From assembly GCA_949825045.1 (NCBI GenBank), contig OX463829.1, forward strand, positions 1,612,001 through 1,676,000: a stretch of DNA of 64,000 nucleotides. The letters are read 5' to 3'. The translations under genes and the position numbers were made by a program. The notes beneath the pieces were generated by a model, which was given only the letters and a program-made list of their open reading frames with translations, had not been told where the DNA came from and did not search any database. Positions 60,201 to 62,438 of the stretch are shown one piece after another. Position 1 is the first letter of the stretch, and every line of letters begins with the position of its first letter. Source of the stretch: Argyresthia goedartella (taxonomy: Eukaryota > Arthropoda > Insecta > Lepidoptera > Argyresthiidae).

Positions 60201-62438
60201 GCATGTTCATTCTATGTACACTTTTATTTTGTTTCCCCGATAAATTAGAACAATAAAGAAAGTTACATAGAATAAACTTGCACTTCGTCTTATTATATAA
60301 ATTGAGCAGTACCTCTATACCGGTATCTAATGCACTCCGACTAATGTTTGAGTGGTTTCCTACCATAATAACAATGGTAGTATGTTCATCAAAATTCCCT
60401 ACAGCTATCTTTTTTATAATATCCTCAAAGGAACTATTAGGACAACAATTATTTGTCACTTGTTGCTTAAGGCCATAATGCAAAAACATACCAAAATCTA
60501 CACCTATCTTATCTGAATAAACTACAGTTCTTTTGTTTGCTATTGTTCTTCTCTGAGCACGATTTGAGGTGAGTGGCGGGACACTCGTGTTGGAGTGCGG
60601 TGCGATGCACGTGCCAGCGGGCGGCGCGGCATTCGCGGTAGCGAGCGGCGCAACGCGTTTAACGGCGAGCGGCGCGGCCCTCGCGGCAGCGTGCAGCATG
60701 ACACACGGCTCAGCAGGCAGCGCGACACGCGCGTCACTTAGCGGCGCGGCGCTCGCGCTGATGAGCTGTGAGGTGCCTCCTCGACGACGACGGCGACGCT
60801 GTTTCTTGGTCGGGACAGCAGTGGGCGTTGCAACACTCACGTTGAGGGGGGTCAAGACCAGAGTTTGTGATGTGGGCTCATCCTTCTTGCTGGTGTCATC
60901 CTCCTTGCTGGTCTCATCCTCCTTGCTGGTCTCATCCTCCTCGTCCTCAATTAGAATGCCTACCAATTCCGCGTTCTGGCATTGTAGTTGTAGTAGCTCA
61001 GATGTTGCAGCTCTGAGTTGGCACAGGAAGACTCGGCCTTGGGCTTAACTTGTTTGTGGATTTCCAGAATTTGTGGAAGTCTTTATTCTTATGATGTTTA
61101 GCTATAATGTCCATCTTGATTTGTTTTTCATTAGTTTGACACCATTTAAGTTTAGCTTTAAAACACTTTCTTGACTCCAACATATTCTGGTATATGAGTC
61201 CTGAGCTAGGTCGGCCATGTAGTAACCACACCTTGTAACAAAGCCGAGCCAGCCCGTGGGCGTCCCCGACGTGCCTGTTCCAGCCAGTTACATATTTGCC
61301 CATCCTAGGCTTGGATTCGCAGAAGCTAAGGGTAGCACCGTGAGCTAGTATGTTCACTATATTACTGTACATTTCATCTAACTATAGTCTGTGATGTAAG
61401 TTGGGGCAGTATTTGCCAGCGCATGACGTAAATGGCACAGGAAAATCGATATCTTTTAGTTTTAAGTTACAATATTCCTTATATTTTAATATTTGGCTAG
61501 CATCGCGTATGCCCCACTTTACTTTATTACAAATAAACTTTGTTACAGCTAATTTAGGTTTAACTAAGTTGAAATTGCACTCTATTTGAATAGGTATGTG
61601 GTCCGAACAGTATGTATCATATAACACCGATGCATCCACCACAGTCTGACGGGCAGCATTAGTCGCTATAACATGGTCCAGTCATCGCCTACATCCGTGT
61701 CAACTGGATTTACGGTCTTAAGTTTAAATACAACCTTTTTCTAACTCATTTAAATTTTCAATACACTGTTCTACTGTTGGATCAAAACATCCAAAATAGT
61801 ATTGCTCGACTAGTATCTCTTCTTATGACTTAGTGATCTTACATGGAGCAAGGGTGTTCTAGCGAGTGTTTGTGTGGTCACTAGTGGGTATTTTAGAGAG
61901 AGGTCTACCATGATGTGTCCTTATTTCCAATTGAAACTATTGGATTTCATTGAAATAGTAATAAACTCCGTTTGTGTAAATTTCAGATGGCGACACGGAC
62001 GACGAGATTGAACGGGTACTAAAGAAACAAAAAGATTCCCAGAAAGATACATCACCGAAACCACATAAACAAGAGTTGAAGAGACATAAATCACCGAGCC
62101 CTCGGAAACAAGACTCGAAGAAACGGACTTCACCCAGCCCTCGGAAACAAGACTCGAAGAAACGGACTTCACCCAGCCCTCGGAAACAAGACTCGAAGAA
62201 ACGGACTTCACCCAGCCCTCGGAAACAAGACTCGAAGAAACGGACTTCACCCAGCCCTAGGAAACAAGACTCGAAGAAACAGACGTCTCTATCTCCAAAG
62301 AAGCAAGACTCAAGCTTGGAAACGTCCCAAGATCCAATGACCTGCATCCGTGATGAGAGAACCAAGAAAAACGTAACGATATGTGACTCTGATAGTGAAC
62401 AGACCGATGTGGAGGAAGTAGTCGAGACCAAAGTGAAG
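9999..62438 (+). CDS. XRCC1: XRCC1, DNA single-strand break repair scaffold (nine exons, 3' end off window)
   Basis: XRCC1 is a nuclear scaffold that recruits polymerase beta, PARP products and ligase III to single-strand breaks. Nine exons were located by similarity plus splice sites: 9999-10049, 10352-10546, 10870-11037, 20301-20502, 20824-21354, 48312-48427, 49709-49767, 52014-52264 and 61987-62438. They total 2025 bases, 675 codons, and all phases agree. The N-terminal domain ends in exon 4. The exon 4-5 linker is charged and has a KKR...KRSR nuclear-signal-like pattern. BRCT1 spans exons 6-8. Exon 9 has SP/KR-rich repeats. The second BRCT domain is missing because it lies to the right. 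Introns 3, 5, 7 and 8 are filled with transposons, yet no exon is damaged. The exact end of exon 4 is uncertain. Confidence 0.9.
10352..10546 (+). CDS. XRCC1: XRCC1 exon 2 (N-terminal domain)
   Basis: The 65 codons include NLLATEVSKKRWLC and ALVEVLVGRSES, equivalent to the NLL...W and FVEVLVGSS segments of the family's beta-sandwich domain, which binds polymerase beta in vertebrates. It has an AG acceptor, a GTAAGG donor and phase 0 at both ends. Confidence 0.9.
10870..11037 (+). CDS. XRCC1: XRCC1 exon 3 (N-terminal domain)
   Basis: The 56 codons contain SPSDSRRSES and KWDRVRVVCSQPYNKHCK, matching the family's MSPSESR and KRWDRVKIVCSQPYSK segments. The acceptor is TTTCAG and the donor GTGAGA, phase 0 at both ends. 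The 9.3-kb intron that follows contains two long retrotransposons. Confidence 0.92.
11064..11650 (-). mobile_element. RTE-type non-LTR retrotransposon, 3' fragment
   Basis: Two overlapping minus-strand frames contain SCILPCLTYGCETWAL (11429-11644), then CQRAMERSMLRIRKIDK and KWRWTGHMLRS (11227-11529). This is the conserved C-terminal region of RTE/BovB-like ORF2 proteins. The 3' end is a short (ATT)n run at about 11064-11084, typical of RTE tails. It lies antisense in XRCC1 intron 3 and is 5' truncated and frame-broken. Confidence 0.82.
11765..11965 (+). mobile_element. tRNA-derived SINE (family 1)
   Basis: The sequence contains a good B-box (GGGTTCGATCCC at about 11814) after an A-box-like stretch, and then a body that includes GGATGTTTATATGTGTGT and TGTCGCTGTTTCT. 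The same body occurs at 62938-63170 in the same orientation, which establishes it as a dispersed family. It lies in XRCC1 intron 3. Confidence 0.75.
11966..12579 (+). other. intron sequence, no gene seen
   Basis: This AT-rich intron 3 sequence has no recognised coding content. A phrase AGGGGCGGATCCAGC at about 12174-12188 resembles the end of some insect DNA transposons, but no matching second end was found. Confidence 0.4.
12583..15941 (+). mobile_element. RLE-type non-LTR retrotransposon, near full length, poly(A) tailed
   Basis: The element has a single long ORF, an AATAAA signal at about 15906, and an A-run of about 18 at 15925-15941. Its enzyme has N-terminal C2H2 finger, central RT and C-terminal CCHC plus restriction-like endonuclease, the layout of the R2/R4/NeSL/Hero group. 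The 5' end is uncertain; a (TAA)n run at 12584-12602 followed by CCTTTATTGCACAG may belong to an older neighbour. No target duplication was resolved. It is in the sense orientation in XRCC1 intron 3. Confidence 0.8.
12919..15853 (+). CDS. RLE-type retrotransposon polyprotein (one apparent frame break)
   Basis: The frame starts MSQADTECPLCPRKFKKNG, a C2H2 finger (C-x2-C-x12-H-x4-H). RT motifs follow: GVRPIGIGECLRR (motif 2 region), LLVDANNAFNAVNR (motif A), EGVTQGDPLAMPLYA (motif B) and CWYADDSSAQG (catalytic YADD). The C-terminal part (14993-15853) has a knuckle CDGCGN...H...C, RHNEIRD, and an endonuclease core with GLRGDLACRG and FDIRV, a PD-(D/E)XK-like pattern. The frame changes by one base in the A6 run at 14737-14742; otherwise about 978 residues are open. 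The enzyme would nick a target and prime reverse transcription. Members of this subfamily occur in other animals, but I cannot name its exact clade. Confidence 0.82.
16169..17103 (+). pseudogene. family B ORF1: PHD finger, coiled coil, RNA-binding domain
   Basis: The N-terminus (16169 onward) has CGGCQEEVTDAILCSACG then C and WMCPTC, the Cys/His spacing of a PHD finger. A Pro-rich stretch and a coiled-coil-like segment follow (ELKSKTDDIHLRINDVESR). After a one-base frame change near 16585, in a short A-run, the frame continues as VEIKGFPQTKEENL and SIIVCFIHRYDKENFVTAGR, an L1 ORF1p-like RNA-binding region. Such ORF1 proteins bind the element RNA. About 311 residues in total. The break may be real or a sequencing error. 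Confidence 0.75.
17488..19753 (+). pseudogene. family B ORF2: endonuclease and reverse transcriptase, internally deleted
   Basis: The endonuclease part (17488-18138) starts NLNLYYQNVRGLRTKTD and has ALTETWLLDEFPD and LIVGDFNMSS. Near 18130 the frame changes, and near 18210 it passes directly from the endonuclease end (FFTPLK) to the RT start (PDAIPASLLVACAKELS), so about 150-200 linker residues are missing. The RT part (18119-19753) has HYRPISKLCLIAKVLE, YTDYSKAFDRIDH and PSGVPQGSLLGPLLFI. The catalytic box reads FADA where the other copy has FADD, so the second catalytic aspartate is lost. The C-terminal region is otherwise long and open. The copy cannot be autonomous. Confidence 0.8.
20301..20502 (+). 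CDS. XRCC1: XRCC1 exon 4 (end of N-terminal domain and linker)
   Basis: The exon starts FGLTFIQLFEPEG, matching the FGLSFVRFHSP end of the N-terminal domain, then continues as a Pro/Ala-rich and acidic linker with FKPGQLF. It is much more GC-rich than its neighbours. The next exon needs a phase 1 donor. Two sites fit: a GC donor after 20502 (CACAG/GCACGC) and a weak GT donor after 20484. I list the longer form. A cDNA would decide. Confidence 0.8.
20824..21354 (+). CDS. XRCC1: XRCC1 exon 5 (charged linker with probable nuclear signal)
   Basis: About 177 codons are rich in Lys, Asp, Glu and Ser. Near the end the exon contains GKKRTLSSDDESDTKRSR, a bipartite nuclear-signal-like pattern with potential casein kinase 2 sites, comparable to the human linker (KRKLDLNQEEKKTP). 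The acceptor is TTGCAG and the donor a strong GTAAGT, both phase 1. Sequence similarity in the linker is low, so the assignment rests on position, phase and composition. Confidence 0.82.
21355..21630 (+). other. start of XRCC1 intron 5, nothing recognised
   Basis: This stretch between exon 5 and a SINE shows no coding similarity or repeat structure that I can support. Confidence 0.4.
21633..21840 (+). mobile_element. tRNA-derived SINE (family 2)
   Basis: The head resembles a tRNA, with an A-box-like GAATGGCCGAGTCGGC and a B-box GGTTCGAGTCC near 21690. It is followed by a non-tRNA body ending near GGGGCTAGATCAATGTGT. The head is not a functional tRNA because the 3' acceptor strand is replaced by the SINE body. 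The body resembles the end of SINE family 1 only at GGG-C-AG near the 3' end. It abuts the tail of the family A element at 21845. Confidence 0.7.
21861..23430 (-). mobile_element. Tc1-like transposon inserted in a family A tail
   Basis: The inverted ends begin TACTACTCAAAAGAAAATA at both sides (about 30 bp with two mismatches). TA duplications lie at 21859-21860 and 23431-23432. The flanks AAAG and CTTT rejoin to AAAGTACTTT, the sequence found uninterrupted in other copies of the family A 3' end (36.6 and 54.3 kb), so the target is certain. The length is 1570 bp, typical for Tc1 elements. Confidence 0.92.
22151..23161 (-). pseudogene. Tc1-like transposase with one premature stop
   Basis: The N-terminal half (22598-23161) has a paired-like helix-turn-helix region: ARAVTLIAEGHSQRSVA, an RRPGSGR linker and a second HTH. 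The catalytic domain has LFTDE (first Asp), WLMHDNARPHTA (second Asp) and YSPDLNPIEHMWDQL (Glu), with 34 residues between the last two, i.e. DD34E. An in-frame TAA at 22598-22600, between VCIK and IDRFGG, interrupts an otherwise single open frame of about 337 codons. It is a nonsense mutation, not a frameshift. The enzyme would cut and paste at TA sites. Confidence 0.9.
23433..24434 (-). pseudogene. family A ORF2, 3' part of the split copy
   Basis: The minus-strand frame 24425-23664 gives LTLNWFTVNNLLLNAGKTTC through YFHSVMSYGILLWGKAADI to the end KNGYYNVRYYLNDRTVWG, the RT thumb and C-terminal region of family A, uninterrupted. The 3' UTR continues to 23433. It is the direct continuation of the frame that stops at 46866, across the 22.4-kb insertion. 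It is closely similar to the copy at 35.6-36.4 kb. Confidence 0.88.
24570..28790 (-). mobile_element. IS630/Tc1-type transposon A, 4.2 kb, with intron-containing transposase
   Basis: The ends are 32-bp inverted repeats with one mismatch, starting TAGTATTTGCC and including GATAAGGAGACCCTAACGGT (24570-24601 and 28759-28790). TA duplications flank them (24568-24569, 28791-28792). The uninterrupted target is present at 46719-46865, so the ends are exact. About 1 kb between the left end and the transposase stop (24602-25634), and 27.4-28.7 kb on the right, hold no recognised coding sequence apart from a possible first exon near 28048-28091. A perfect 14-bp hairpin lies at 28539-28570. Confidence 0.9.
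25635..27360 (-). pseudogene. transposase of element A, multi-exon DDE enzyme
   Basis: Exons on the minus strand, with AG/GT borders, are 27360-27130, about 27025-26662, 26556-26256 and 26143-25635. They encode a HTH-like region (SGASYKSIQRILKEYKETG), RRIFYLDQTWVNAG (first Asp), DVIVMDNASYHSR (second Asp) and LPPYHCELNPSELIWADIKGYV-type sequence with the catalytic Glu, then an acidic tail. This is the IS630/Tc1/mariner superfamily, but with introns and about 80 residues between the second Asp and the Glu. The frame is lost at two homopolymers, the T-run at about 26988-26997 and the CCCCTTT run near 25970. A 5' exon is not securely placed. Confidence 0.8.
28815..29368. other. body of the 22.4-kb insertion, nothing recognised
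   Basis: This very AT-rich sequence has no long frame on either strand. Confidence 0.4.
29369..30652 (-). mobile_element. mariner transposon
   Basis: The inverted ends share CACTGTAAGTTTCCGGAA (29369-29392 and 30630-30652). A TA follows the right end at 30653-30654. The left TA is not visible, probably mutated. The length of 1284 bp and the single transposase ORF are typical of mariner. Confidence 0.9.
29431..30483 (-). CDS. mariner transposase, intact
   Basis: The 350-residue frame starts MDLTRENFRSMIFYDFKCNL. An ATG 29 codons upstream is open but outside the usual family start. The N-terminal HTH region includes TTVYSWFAEFKRGRINLSD and the linker RDGRPS. The catalytic domain has IVTGDETWIYCYDP (first Asp), ILHHDNASSHTA (second Asp) and YSPDLAPCDFFLFP (third Asp), with 34 residues between the last two, the mariner DD34D signature. 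WVNE-type linker motifs are less clear. No stops or frame breaks are present, so the copy may encode an active enzyme. It is nested in the 22.4-kb insertion. Confidence 0.93.
   Translation of the reverse strand: MDLTRENFRSMIFYDFKCNLTAQQSIARLETAFGNEAPCKTTVYSWFAEFKRGRINLSDESRDGRPSTAVTNKNIDAVRRMIETDRHVTYHEIRASLEIGMSQIQLILHKHLGVRKLCSRWIPHNLTEAQKTDRVTWCSAMLTRFNEGASNLVWDIVTGDETWIYCYDPKTKQQSSVWVFQDEPKPTKVARVKSASKRMIASFFNKTGHVATVALENLRTVNSDWYTTICLPEVIDELRKNNRKRRIILHHDNASSHTARQTNDFLKAKNVELMSHPAYSPDLAPCDFFLFPKIKNQLRGQRFSSPEEAVEEYEKHVSEVTTEEWHKSFQNWFHRMKKCIDAKGDYFEKQ
30655..32001. other. body of the 22.4-kb insertion, no clear gene
   Basis: This is mostly AT-rich. A less AT-rich patch at about 31100-31260 has, on the minus strand, an acceptor-like TTTTCAG followed by about 45 open codons rich in Arg and Ser. 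I cannot relate it to a known protein. Confidence 0.4.
32056..33519 (+). CDS. family A ORF1: coiled coil, Arg-rich stretch, esterase-like domain
   Basis: About 480 residues; the first convincing Met may lie some codons inside. Residues about 100-170 look like a coiled coil (LRGKNVGLQSDLQHARVEIQ). A basic block KKQRRRRRRG and an Ala/Pro-rich stretch follow. The C-terminal 200 residues resemble the SGNH/esterase-like domain of CR1-type ORF1 proteins, with TIVIMVGNHSNIS in the position of the GxND block. The usual GDS serine block reads FSDKVG, and the final DxxH block reads DKLYLS, so the catalytic Ser and His seem absent. The role is probably RNA binding or complex formation. Confidence 0.7.
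   Translation: MSYYFTAFSTYRDNVGNGRIARGSIFYNESRHITSIQQELEVANLSTIVQAMQTSSRKIKKYFKLNKFMKKTRGNIKVLKLALKRQSNRILRISLMQELRGKNVGLQSDLQHARVEIQHLHDLLANTLQCYAKEQSELAELRAATSELVQLQRQNAELVGVLIENEENETSKEDEPTSLTLVSTPLNESVAASTAAPTKKQRRRRRRGDTSQLNRASTAPLAVPAEACVMPQAAPTAAPFAVAHIATLAAANAAPTAATCIKPHSNTCVPPATKICAQRKTLLFSDKVGAGFGTLLHNRLNQKVTNICCPNSSFVDLVKMISRGIYDEYSTIVIMVGNHSNISRNDLNKSVETLLDLHSRMKCKFILCNFPYACNLTELQNKSVHRMNIHLFNLTCHHSDAILYFDMNNFIHNFTLTRDKLYLSNKYRKLVATLLAYNICDAAIVGLTKFNLTSAYFKSNMTCTPIGNSPVNYSLHATLESVPSNLN
33567..36390 (+). pseudogene. family A ORF2: APE endonuclease and reverse transcriptase, three lesions
   Basis: The endonuclease starts LNIAHQNIQGLPGKELVLE and has CVTEHWLKENM, ADRGGYLILVKNN, IICGDLNVDLL and LPSDHSGQTVSF (catalytic His). 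The RT has NFRPISVLPTLSKIFEKIIL, CDLSKAFDCVDH, IGVPQGSILGPFLFLVY and VLFADDTSMVF. The frame is lost near 34705 (one base), near 34900 (about 48 bases missing compared with the 54-55 kb copy) and near 36210 (one base). The C-terminus ends LNDRTVWG at 36390. It is inactive as written. Confidence 0.85.
36631..36659 (+). repeat. (TTGACTA)4 tail of family A
   Basis: Four direct copies of a 7-base unit terminate the element. The other copies end in shorter GTCAAA-type versions (21845-21860 and 54289-54310, seen as the minus-strand complement). Confidence 0.85.
36832..37451 (+). pseudogene. transposase remnant of element B
   Basis: The N-terminal piece (36832-37032) reads MPKALRKGKRIDRQACEVIF and then SEASGISQRTVNKILQK, a helix-turn-helix. 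The C-terminal piece resumes at about 37075 with VLRLPPYHPDFNPIENIWSQ, containing the catalytic Glu region, and ends in an acidic tail. This matches the last exon of element A's transposase in layout. The segment with the two catalytic Asp residues is absent. A frame change near 37120 follows. Confidence 0.72.
37960..38282. other. body of the 22.4-kb insertion, nothing recognised
   Basis: No gene or repeat could be supported in this stretch. Confidence 0.35.
38462..41312 (-). CDS. family C ORF2: endonuclease and reverse transcriptase
   Basis: The frame is open from just after a TAG at about 41313 to the stop at 38462, about 950 codons. It includes the endonuclease (IKITSINCKSATSHEKF, VVLLQETWLLP, FGGVAILF, IVLGDFNADP, SWTDHRPLRLEL), then the RT: NYRPIALASIVARILEKV, CFLDLSKAFDRVQH, CGVRQGGSMSPVLFNIYMDD and LCYADDMVLLAPS (YADD intact). 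A Cys/Ala-rich C-terminus follows. No ATG occurs before the endonuclease core, and the frame overlaps the end of ORF1 by about 85 bases in the +1 frame, so translation probably depends on frameshifting or reinitiation. Confidence 0.87.
41229..42356 (-). CDS. family C ORF1, nucleic-acid-binding protein
   Basis: The 375-residue frame starts MSTNSKCNACNVVINELLSF, with a CxxC near the N-terminus. A helical middle region (RLLKDIVLLKSNFEQI, ELKSLRGQRE) looks like a coiled coil. A basic RRRRKKN stretch follows, then an RRM-like C-terminal domain (TLHVYVSGFDRTVTPNEISE). The layout fits ORF1 proteins that package element RNA. It is intact, with no frame breaks. Confidence 0.8.
   Translation of the reverse strand: MSTNSKCNACNVVINELLSFVADKIKIMDQESIVLICKQHFTTAEIVRAKTILYETVPTDKRMVNRRADQKNQRDMEDIVSLIKDADPSAVPVYVARELTRLPPVTFDHVDVTRLLKDIVLLKSNFEQIQRTCVNHEQLEEVRSELKSLRGQREIPSAFKIKNPALIFEQDIANSGPTGLNLTETQNVNLTSTDSITEKTCPTKENLPPKTALHIPTVSTKQLTNSYAAMAVKPATAAQKQEQSPEEGFTVVTRRRRKKNLVGTSTNPAAMKLKVATPTLHVYVSGFDRTVTPNEISEYIKESGESSLNVELLPEREGIDNNAFKLTVSKESFDKLVNVTLWPPGINVGIYKPHLYNAYRRNTAEHTKKPIHKRA
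42421..43010. other. body of the 22.4-kb insertion, no clear gene
   Basis: This is AT-rich up to about 42890. The last 110 bases (42900-43010) are GC-rich and, together with 46395-46450 across the Transib insertion, once formed one continuous GC-rich stretch. On the minus strand it has a donor-like CCCAAG/GTGAGC, so it might be part of a transcribed leader. Confidence 0.4.
43016..46389 (+). mobile_element. Transib transposon with about 300-bp inverted repeats
   Basis: Both ends begin CACAGTGGTCTAGGATTTG (with one indel), and the inverted repeats extend to about 43315 and 46080. The same five bases, CGGCG, flank the element on both sides (43011-43015 and 46390-46394), which matches the GC-rich 5-bp target preference of Transib. 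The first seven bases, CACAGTG, equal the heptamer of V(D)J recombination signals. It is 3374 bp long with a spliced transposase gene inside. Confidence 0.92.
43671..45560 (+). pseudogene. Transib (RAG1-related) transposase, four or more exons, one frame break
   Basis: Exons with AG/GT borders are about 43671-44475, 44562-44780 and 44965-45560; any 5' exon is not located. They include ICKWGFDGASGQSLYKQ (first catalytic Asp region), MFTM-type sequence as LMTMIDGKITSAL (second Asp region), CDICRATPSEMNQ, GTTNDGNTARTFFSNP and GKLSEEASEARNKDFRKIR (Glu region). These are diagnostic of Transib, the lineage related to RAG1. The last exon ends in an acidic tail. The frame shifts by one base near 44205-44215, so as written the enzyme is broken. 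The residue roles are from family knowledge. Confidence 0.87.
46395..46718. other. body of the 22.4-kb insertion next to the right repeat
   Basis: This stretch is GC-rich near the Transib, then T-rich. The palindrome CTACCTCGCGAGAGGTAG (46699-46714) lies just inside the terminal repeat, where a primer-binding site would be expected. I could not match it to a tRNA. Confidence 0.4.
46719..46865 (-). repeat. terminal direct repeat (putative LTR), right copy, uninterrupted
   Basis: The 147-bp copy is intact and contains the unoccupied TA target of the transposon found in the left copy. About 99% identity to the left copy suggests a fairly recent insertion. It adjoins the palindrome CTACCTCGCGAGAGGTAG at 46699-46714. 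Confidence 0.65.
46866..48195 (-). pseudogene. family A ORF2, 5' part of the split copy
   Basis: The minus strand carries the linker (SDYNGKSKFNDWATIGIRKS), a gap region, FRPISVLPTLSKIFEKIIL, SKAFDCVDHNTL, VPQGSILGPFLFLVYIND and LFADDTSMVFKIERQKGDFDD, where it ends abruptly at the insertion. An extra RWRWRW-coding insertion near 47110, shared with the 54.5-kb copy, breaks the frame. Upstream of LKKVSDYNG the sequence (TIYTQYSTVFNIQPEFDK) is suddenly divergent from the other copies. Confidence 0.85.
48195..48225. repeat. (AT)n microsatellite
   Basis: About 15 AT units mark the 5' end of the split family A copy, 87 bases before XRCC1 exon 6. Confidence 0.9.
48312..48427 (+). CDS. XRCC1: XRCC1 exon 6 (start of BRCT1)
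   Basis: After a short linker the exon encodes SGVVLVLSGYVNPRRAAIRD, a clear match to the first strand and helix of XRCC1 BRCT1 (GVVVVLSGFQNPFRSELRD). The acceptor follows CTCAAG, giving phase 1 in and phase 0 out with a GTAATC donor. It is separated from exon 5 by a 27-kb intron. Confidence 0.9.
48974..49174 (+). other. 66-codon open frame in XRCC1 intron 6, function unknown
   Basis: The frame begins MSTYYDIQISNDDARLRV and has an ordinary amino acid composition. I do not recognise it. A perfect 19-bp hairpin begins at its stop codon. It could be chance or the remnant of a mobile or viral gene. Confidence 0.25.
49172..49213. repeat. perfect 19-bp hairpin in XRCC1 intron 6
   Basis: Arm 49172-49190 (TAAAACTCTCGAGTGTTGT) is the exact complement of 49195-49213, with loop TATC. 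The surrounding intron also has repeated AACCGG motifs. Confidence 0.85.
49709..49767 (+). CDS. XRCC1: XRCC1 exon 7 (BRCT1)
   Basis: This 59-base exon encodes ALALGARVEREWSSECTHL, aligning with ALELGAKYRPDWTRDSTHL of the family. It has a CACTTCAG acceptor and GTGAGT donor. It leaves two bases (AT) that are completed by exon 8 to give Ile. Confidence 0.9.
50100..51880 (+). mobile_element. degraded non-LTR retrotransposon ORF2 in XRCC1 intron 7
   Basis: Short plus-strand frames in order resemble the linker (KSNNVVKTMWNIVKEN), RT fingers (AVVKPIHKKNSKLDVNNYRPIA), motif A (LDITKAYDKVQYKIFLDKL), motif B (SILQGSVIGCLLFLIYINDLP), the catalytic box (LFGDDISLLTS, with Gly for Ala) and the C-terminal region (HAWLNYGIILWGN). 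Many frame changes and stops occur. It is related to the CR1/Jockey group, but not to families A-C at close range. Confidence 0.78.
52014..52264 (+). CDS. XRCC1: XRCC1 exon 8 (end of BRCT1)
   Basis: The exon begins CAFPNTPKLKQV, matching CAFANTPKYSQV, and continues to RAEWLEACCDTRRLLPWQWF, which carries the conserved BRCT tryptophan (family: KEWVLDCHRMRRRLPSRRY). It then enters an acidic linker. It ends in phase 1 at a GTAATA donor. High GC content distinguishes it from the flanking intron. Confidence 0.92.
52947..54287 (-). pseudogene. family C RT region, broken
   Basis: The frame 54188-53331 has MVRGKSPGHDDLSIEHLQHA, NYRPISLATVIAKVLD, CYLDLSKAF, CGVRQGGLTSPKLFNLYMNQ and ISYADDMVLLSPS. A 12-base, T-rich insertion adds four residues (AFIFIFID) immediately after the catalytic motif A. 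A frame change near 53330-53250 separates the thumb region (52947-53222, RCNMLARRFAHCSKEAKRTLF). The C-terminal end is missing. It is dead as written. Confidence 0.82.
54532..55449 (-). pseudogene. family A linker and RT fingers, partial
   Basis: A 305-residue open stretch runs from MHDYVKKYSKTFKLVCR through VARAFETFFTNVPLLT, NTEDLWGISVKVIGS, NFRPISVLPTLSKIFEKIIF and SKAFDCVDHNTL, then loses frame at a 12-14 base insertion near 54560. The palm continues at 54321-54587 to FADDTSMVFK. It preserves a linker segment (PQDIVKTFKLLNLK) that is deleted in the 34.9-kb copy. Confidence 0.82.
55409..57784. repeat. 1188-bp tandem direct duplication
   Basis: Units 55409-56596 and 56597-57784 are nearly or exactly identical. 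Each contains part of the family A endonuclease-linker and the 3' end of family B. The breakpoints share the microhomology AACTT. Two encoded segments (64 and 114 residues) are the same in both units. The cause is either a recent duplication or an assembly artefact. Confidence 0.88.
57080..59590 (-). mobile_element. family B copy, 5' truncated, inserted in family A endonuclease
   Basis: The element runs from a partial endonuclease (ENSYGRILDLVLSNENTIT, about 59585) through linker and RT to an A-rich 3' tail near 57090 (AAAATAAAAATAAAAA on the minus strand). A second copy of its 3' 700 bases lies at about 55895-56596 through the tandem duplication. About 190 bases of the family A endonuclease are missing at the insertion point, so a target deletion accompanied or followed insertion. 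Confidence 0.82.
57251..58507 (-). pseudogene. family B reverse transcriptase, mostly open
   Basis: A 418-residue frame starts MQHGILKGRSTVLNLVLLND. It has YKDYSKAFDRIDHS (motif A), PSGVPQGPLLGPLLFI (motif B) and LLFADDMKFF (catalytic FADD intact, unlike the copy at 18 kb), then RKFTRYLGFKFKLPKLEYED and the conserved SRSTRRRPLFQLPLVHSNYR end. The fingers and linker lie upstream at 58601-59224 (MIKMIREKFKYHKKFYGNLS, AGPDTIPAEFLVSCSKELSG, IHKKGSRP). Sequence is lost between the two frames near 58600-58510. Non-functional overall. Confidence 0.83.
59404..59943 (-). pseudogene. chimeric endonuclease frame: family A N-part fused to family B C-part
   Basis: The 179-codon frame starts as family A (LNISHQNMQGLPGKELVLE, VTEHWLKENMMSF, ADRGGSLILVKNN). 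At about 59590, after SHIIVCAY, it switches in frame to family B (NAFENSYGRILDLVLSNENT). It is an accidental fusion made when the 5'-truncated family B element inserted. It lacks central endonuclease residues and is unlikely to act. Confidence 0.85.
60100..61020 (-). pseudogene. family A ORF1, 5' truncated
   Basis: The frame starts within ATSELLQLQCQNAELVGI and contains a Glu/Asp-rich stretch with a 6-residue repeat (TSKEDE, TSKEDD, TSKKDE; 18-bp units at about 60893-60950), KKQRRRRRRG, an Ala-rich stretch and the esterase-like domain (IVIMVGNHSNISRSALD). It stops at 60100, about 40 residues short of the 32-33 kb copy. The Ser and His blocks are also altered here (YSDKIG and a truncated end). 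Confidence 0.78.
61987..62438 (+). CDS. XRCC1: XRCC1 exon 9 (linker with 13-residue tandem repeats)
   Basis: Joined to exon 8 the frame reads DSDGDTDDEIERV, matching the EDSGDTEDELRRV segment before human BRCT2. About five copies of a 13-residue SPRKQDSKKRTSP-type unit follow, then an acidic segment. The likely donor is a consensus GC site (AAG/GCAAGT) after 62438, in phase 0. Without splicing the frame stops 16 codons later. Confidence 0.85.
62097..62291 (+). repeat. 39-bp coding minisatellite in XRCC1 exon 9
   Basis: Five head-to-tail 39-base units, four almost identical and the fifth diverged, keep the reading frame and give a 13-residue SPRKQDSKKRT-type repeat. Confidence 0.92.

Larger units (their letters stand above)
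54288..61020 (-). mobile_element. family A copy split by a family B insertion
   Basis: In element order: ORF1 (61020-60100), endonuclease N-part (59943-59590), then family B (about 59590-57080, with its duplicate), then endonuclease end, linker and RT (to 54345), then the 3' tail (54345-54288). The RT is directly joined to the 3' UTR near 54345 (GCCTC/TTGAAG), so the RT thumb and C-terminal region are deleted. The tail AAAGTCAAAGTCAAAG at 54288 abuts the family C sequence. Confidence 0.8.
52635..61840 (-). mobile_element. family C copy split by a family A insertion (XRCC1 intron 8)
   Basis: The endonuclease end and linker lie at 61840-61020 (IRDASQILKYKEYC, KFWKSTNKLSPRPSLPV). The RT part resumes at about 54287 (SVAGLHDPADISEAFRSHF) and runs to about 52920, with the 3' UTR to about 52635. 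In the intact copy at 38-42 kb these two pieces are contiguous (FWNRTNKL...HIDGLSDSK), so one element was cut by the family A copy between them. This copy is 5' truncated and decayed. Confidence 0.8.

Noticed and set aside
62097..62291. CRISPR-like regular repeats
   Set aside because: The units are directly adjacent with no spacers and encode an in-frame 13-residue repeat of XRCC1.
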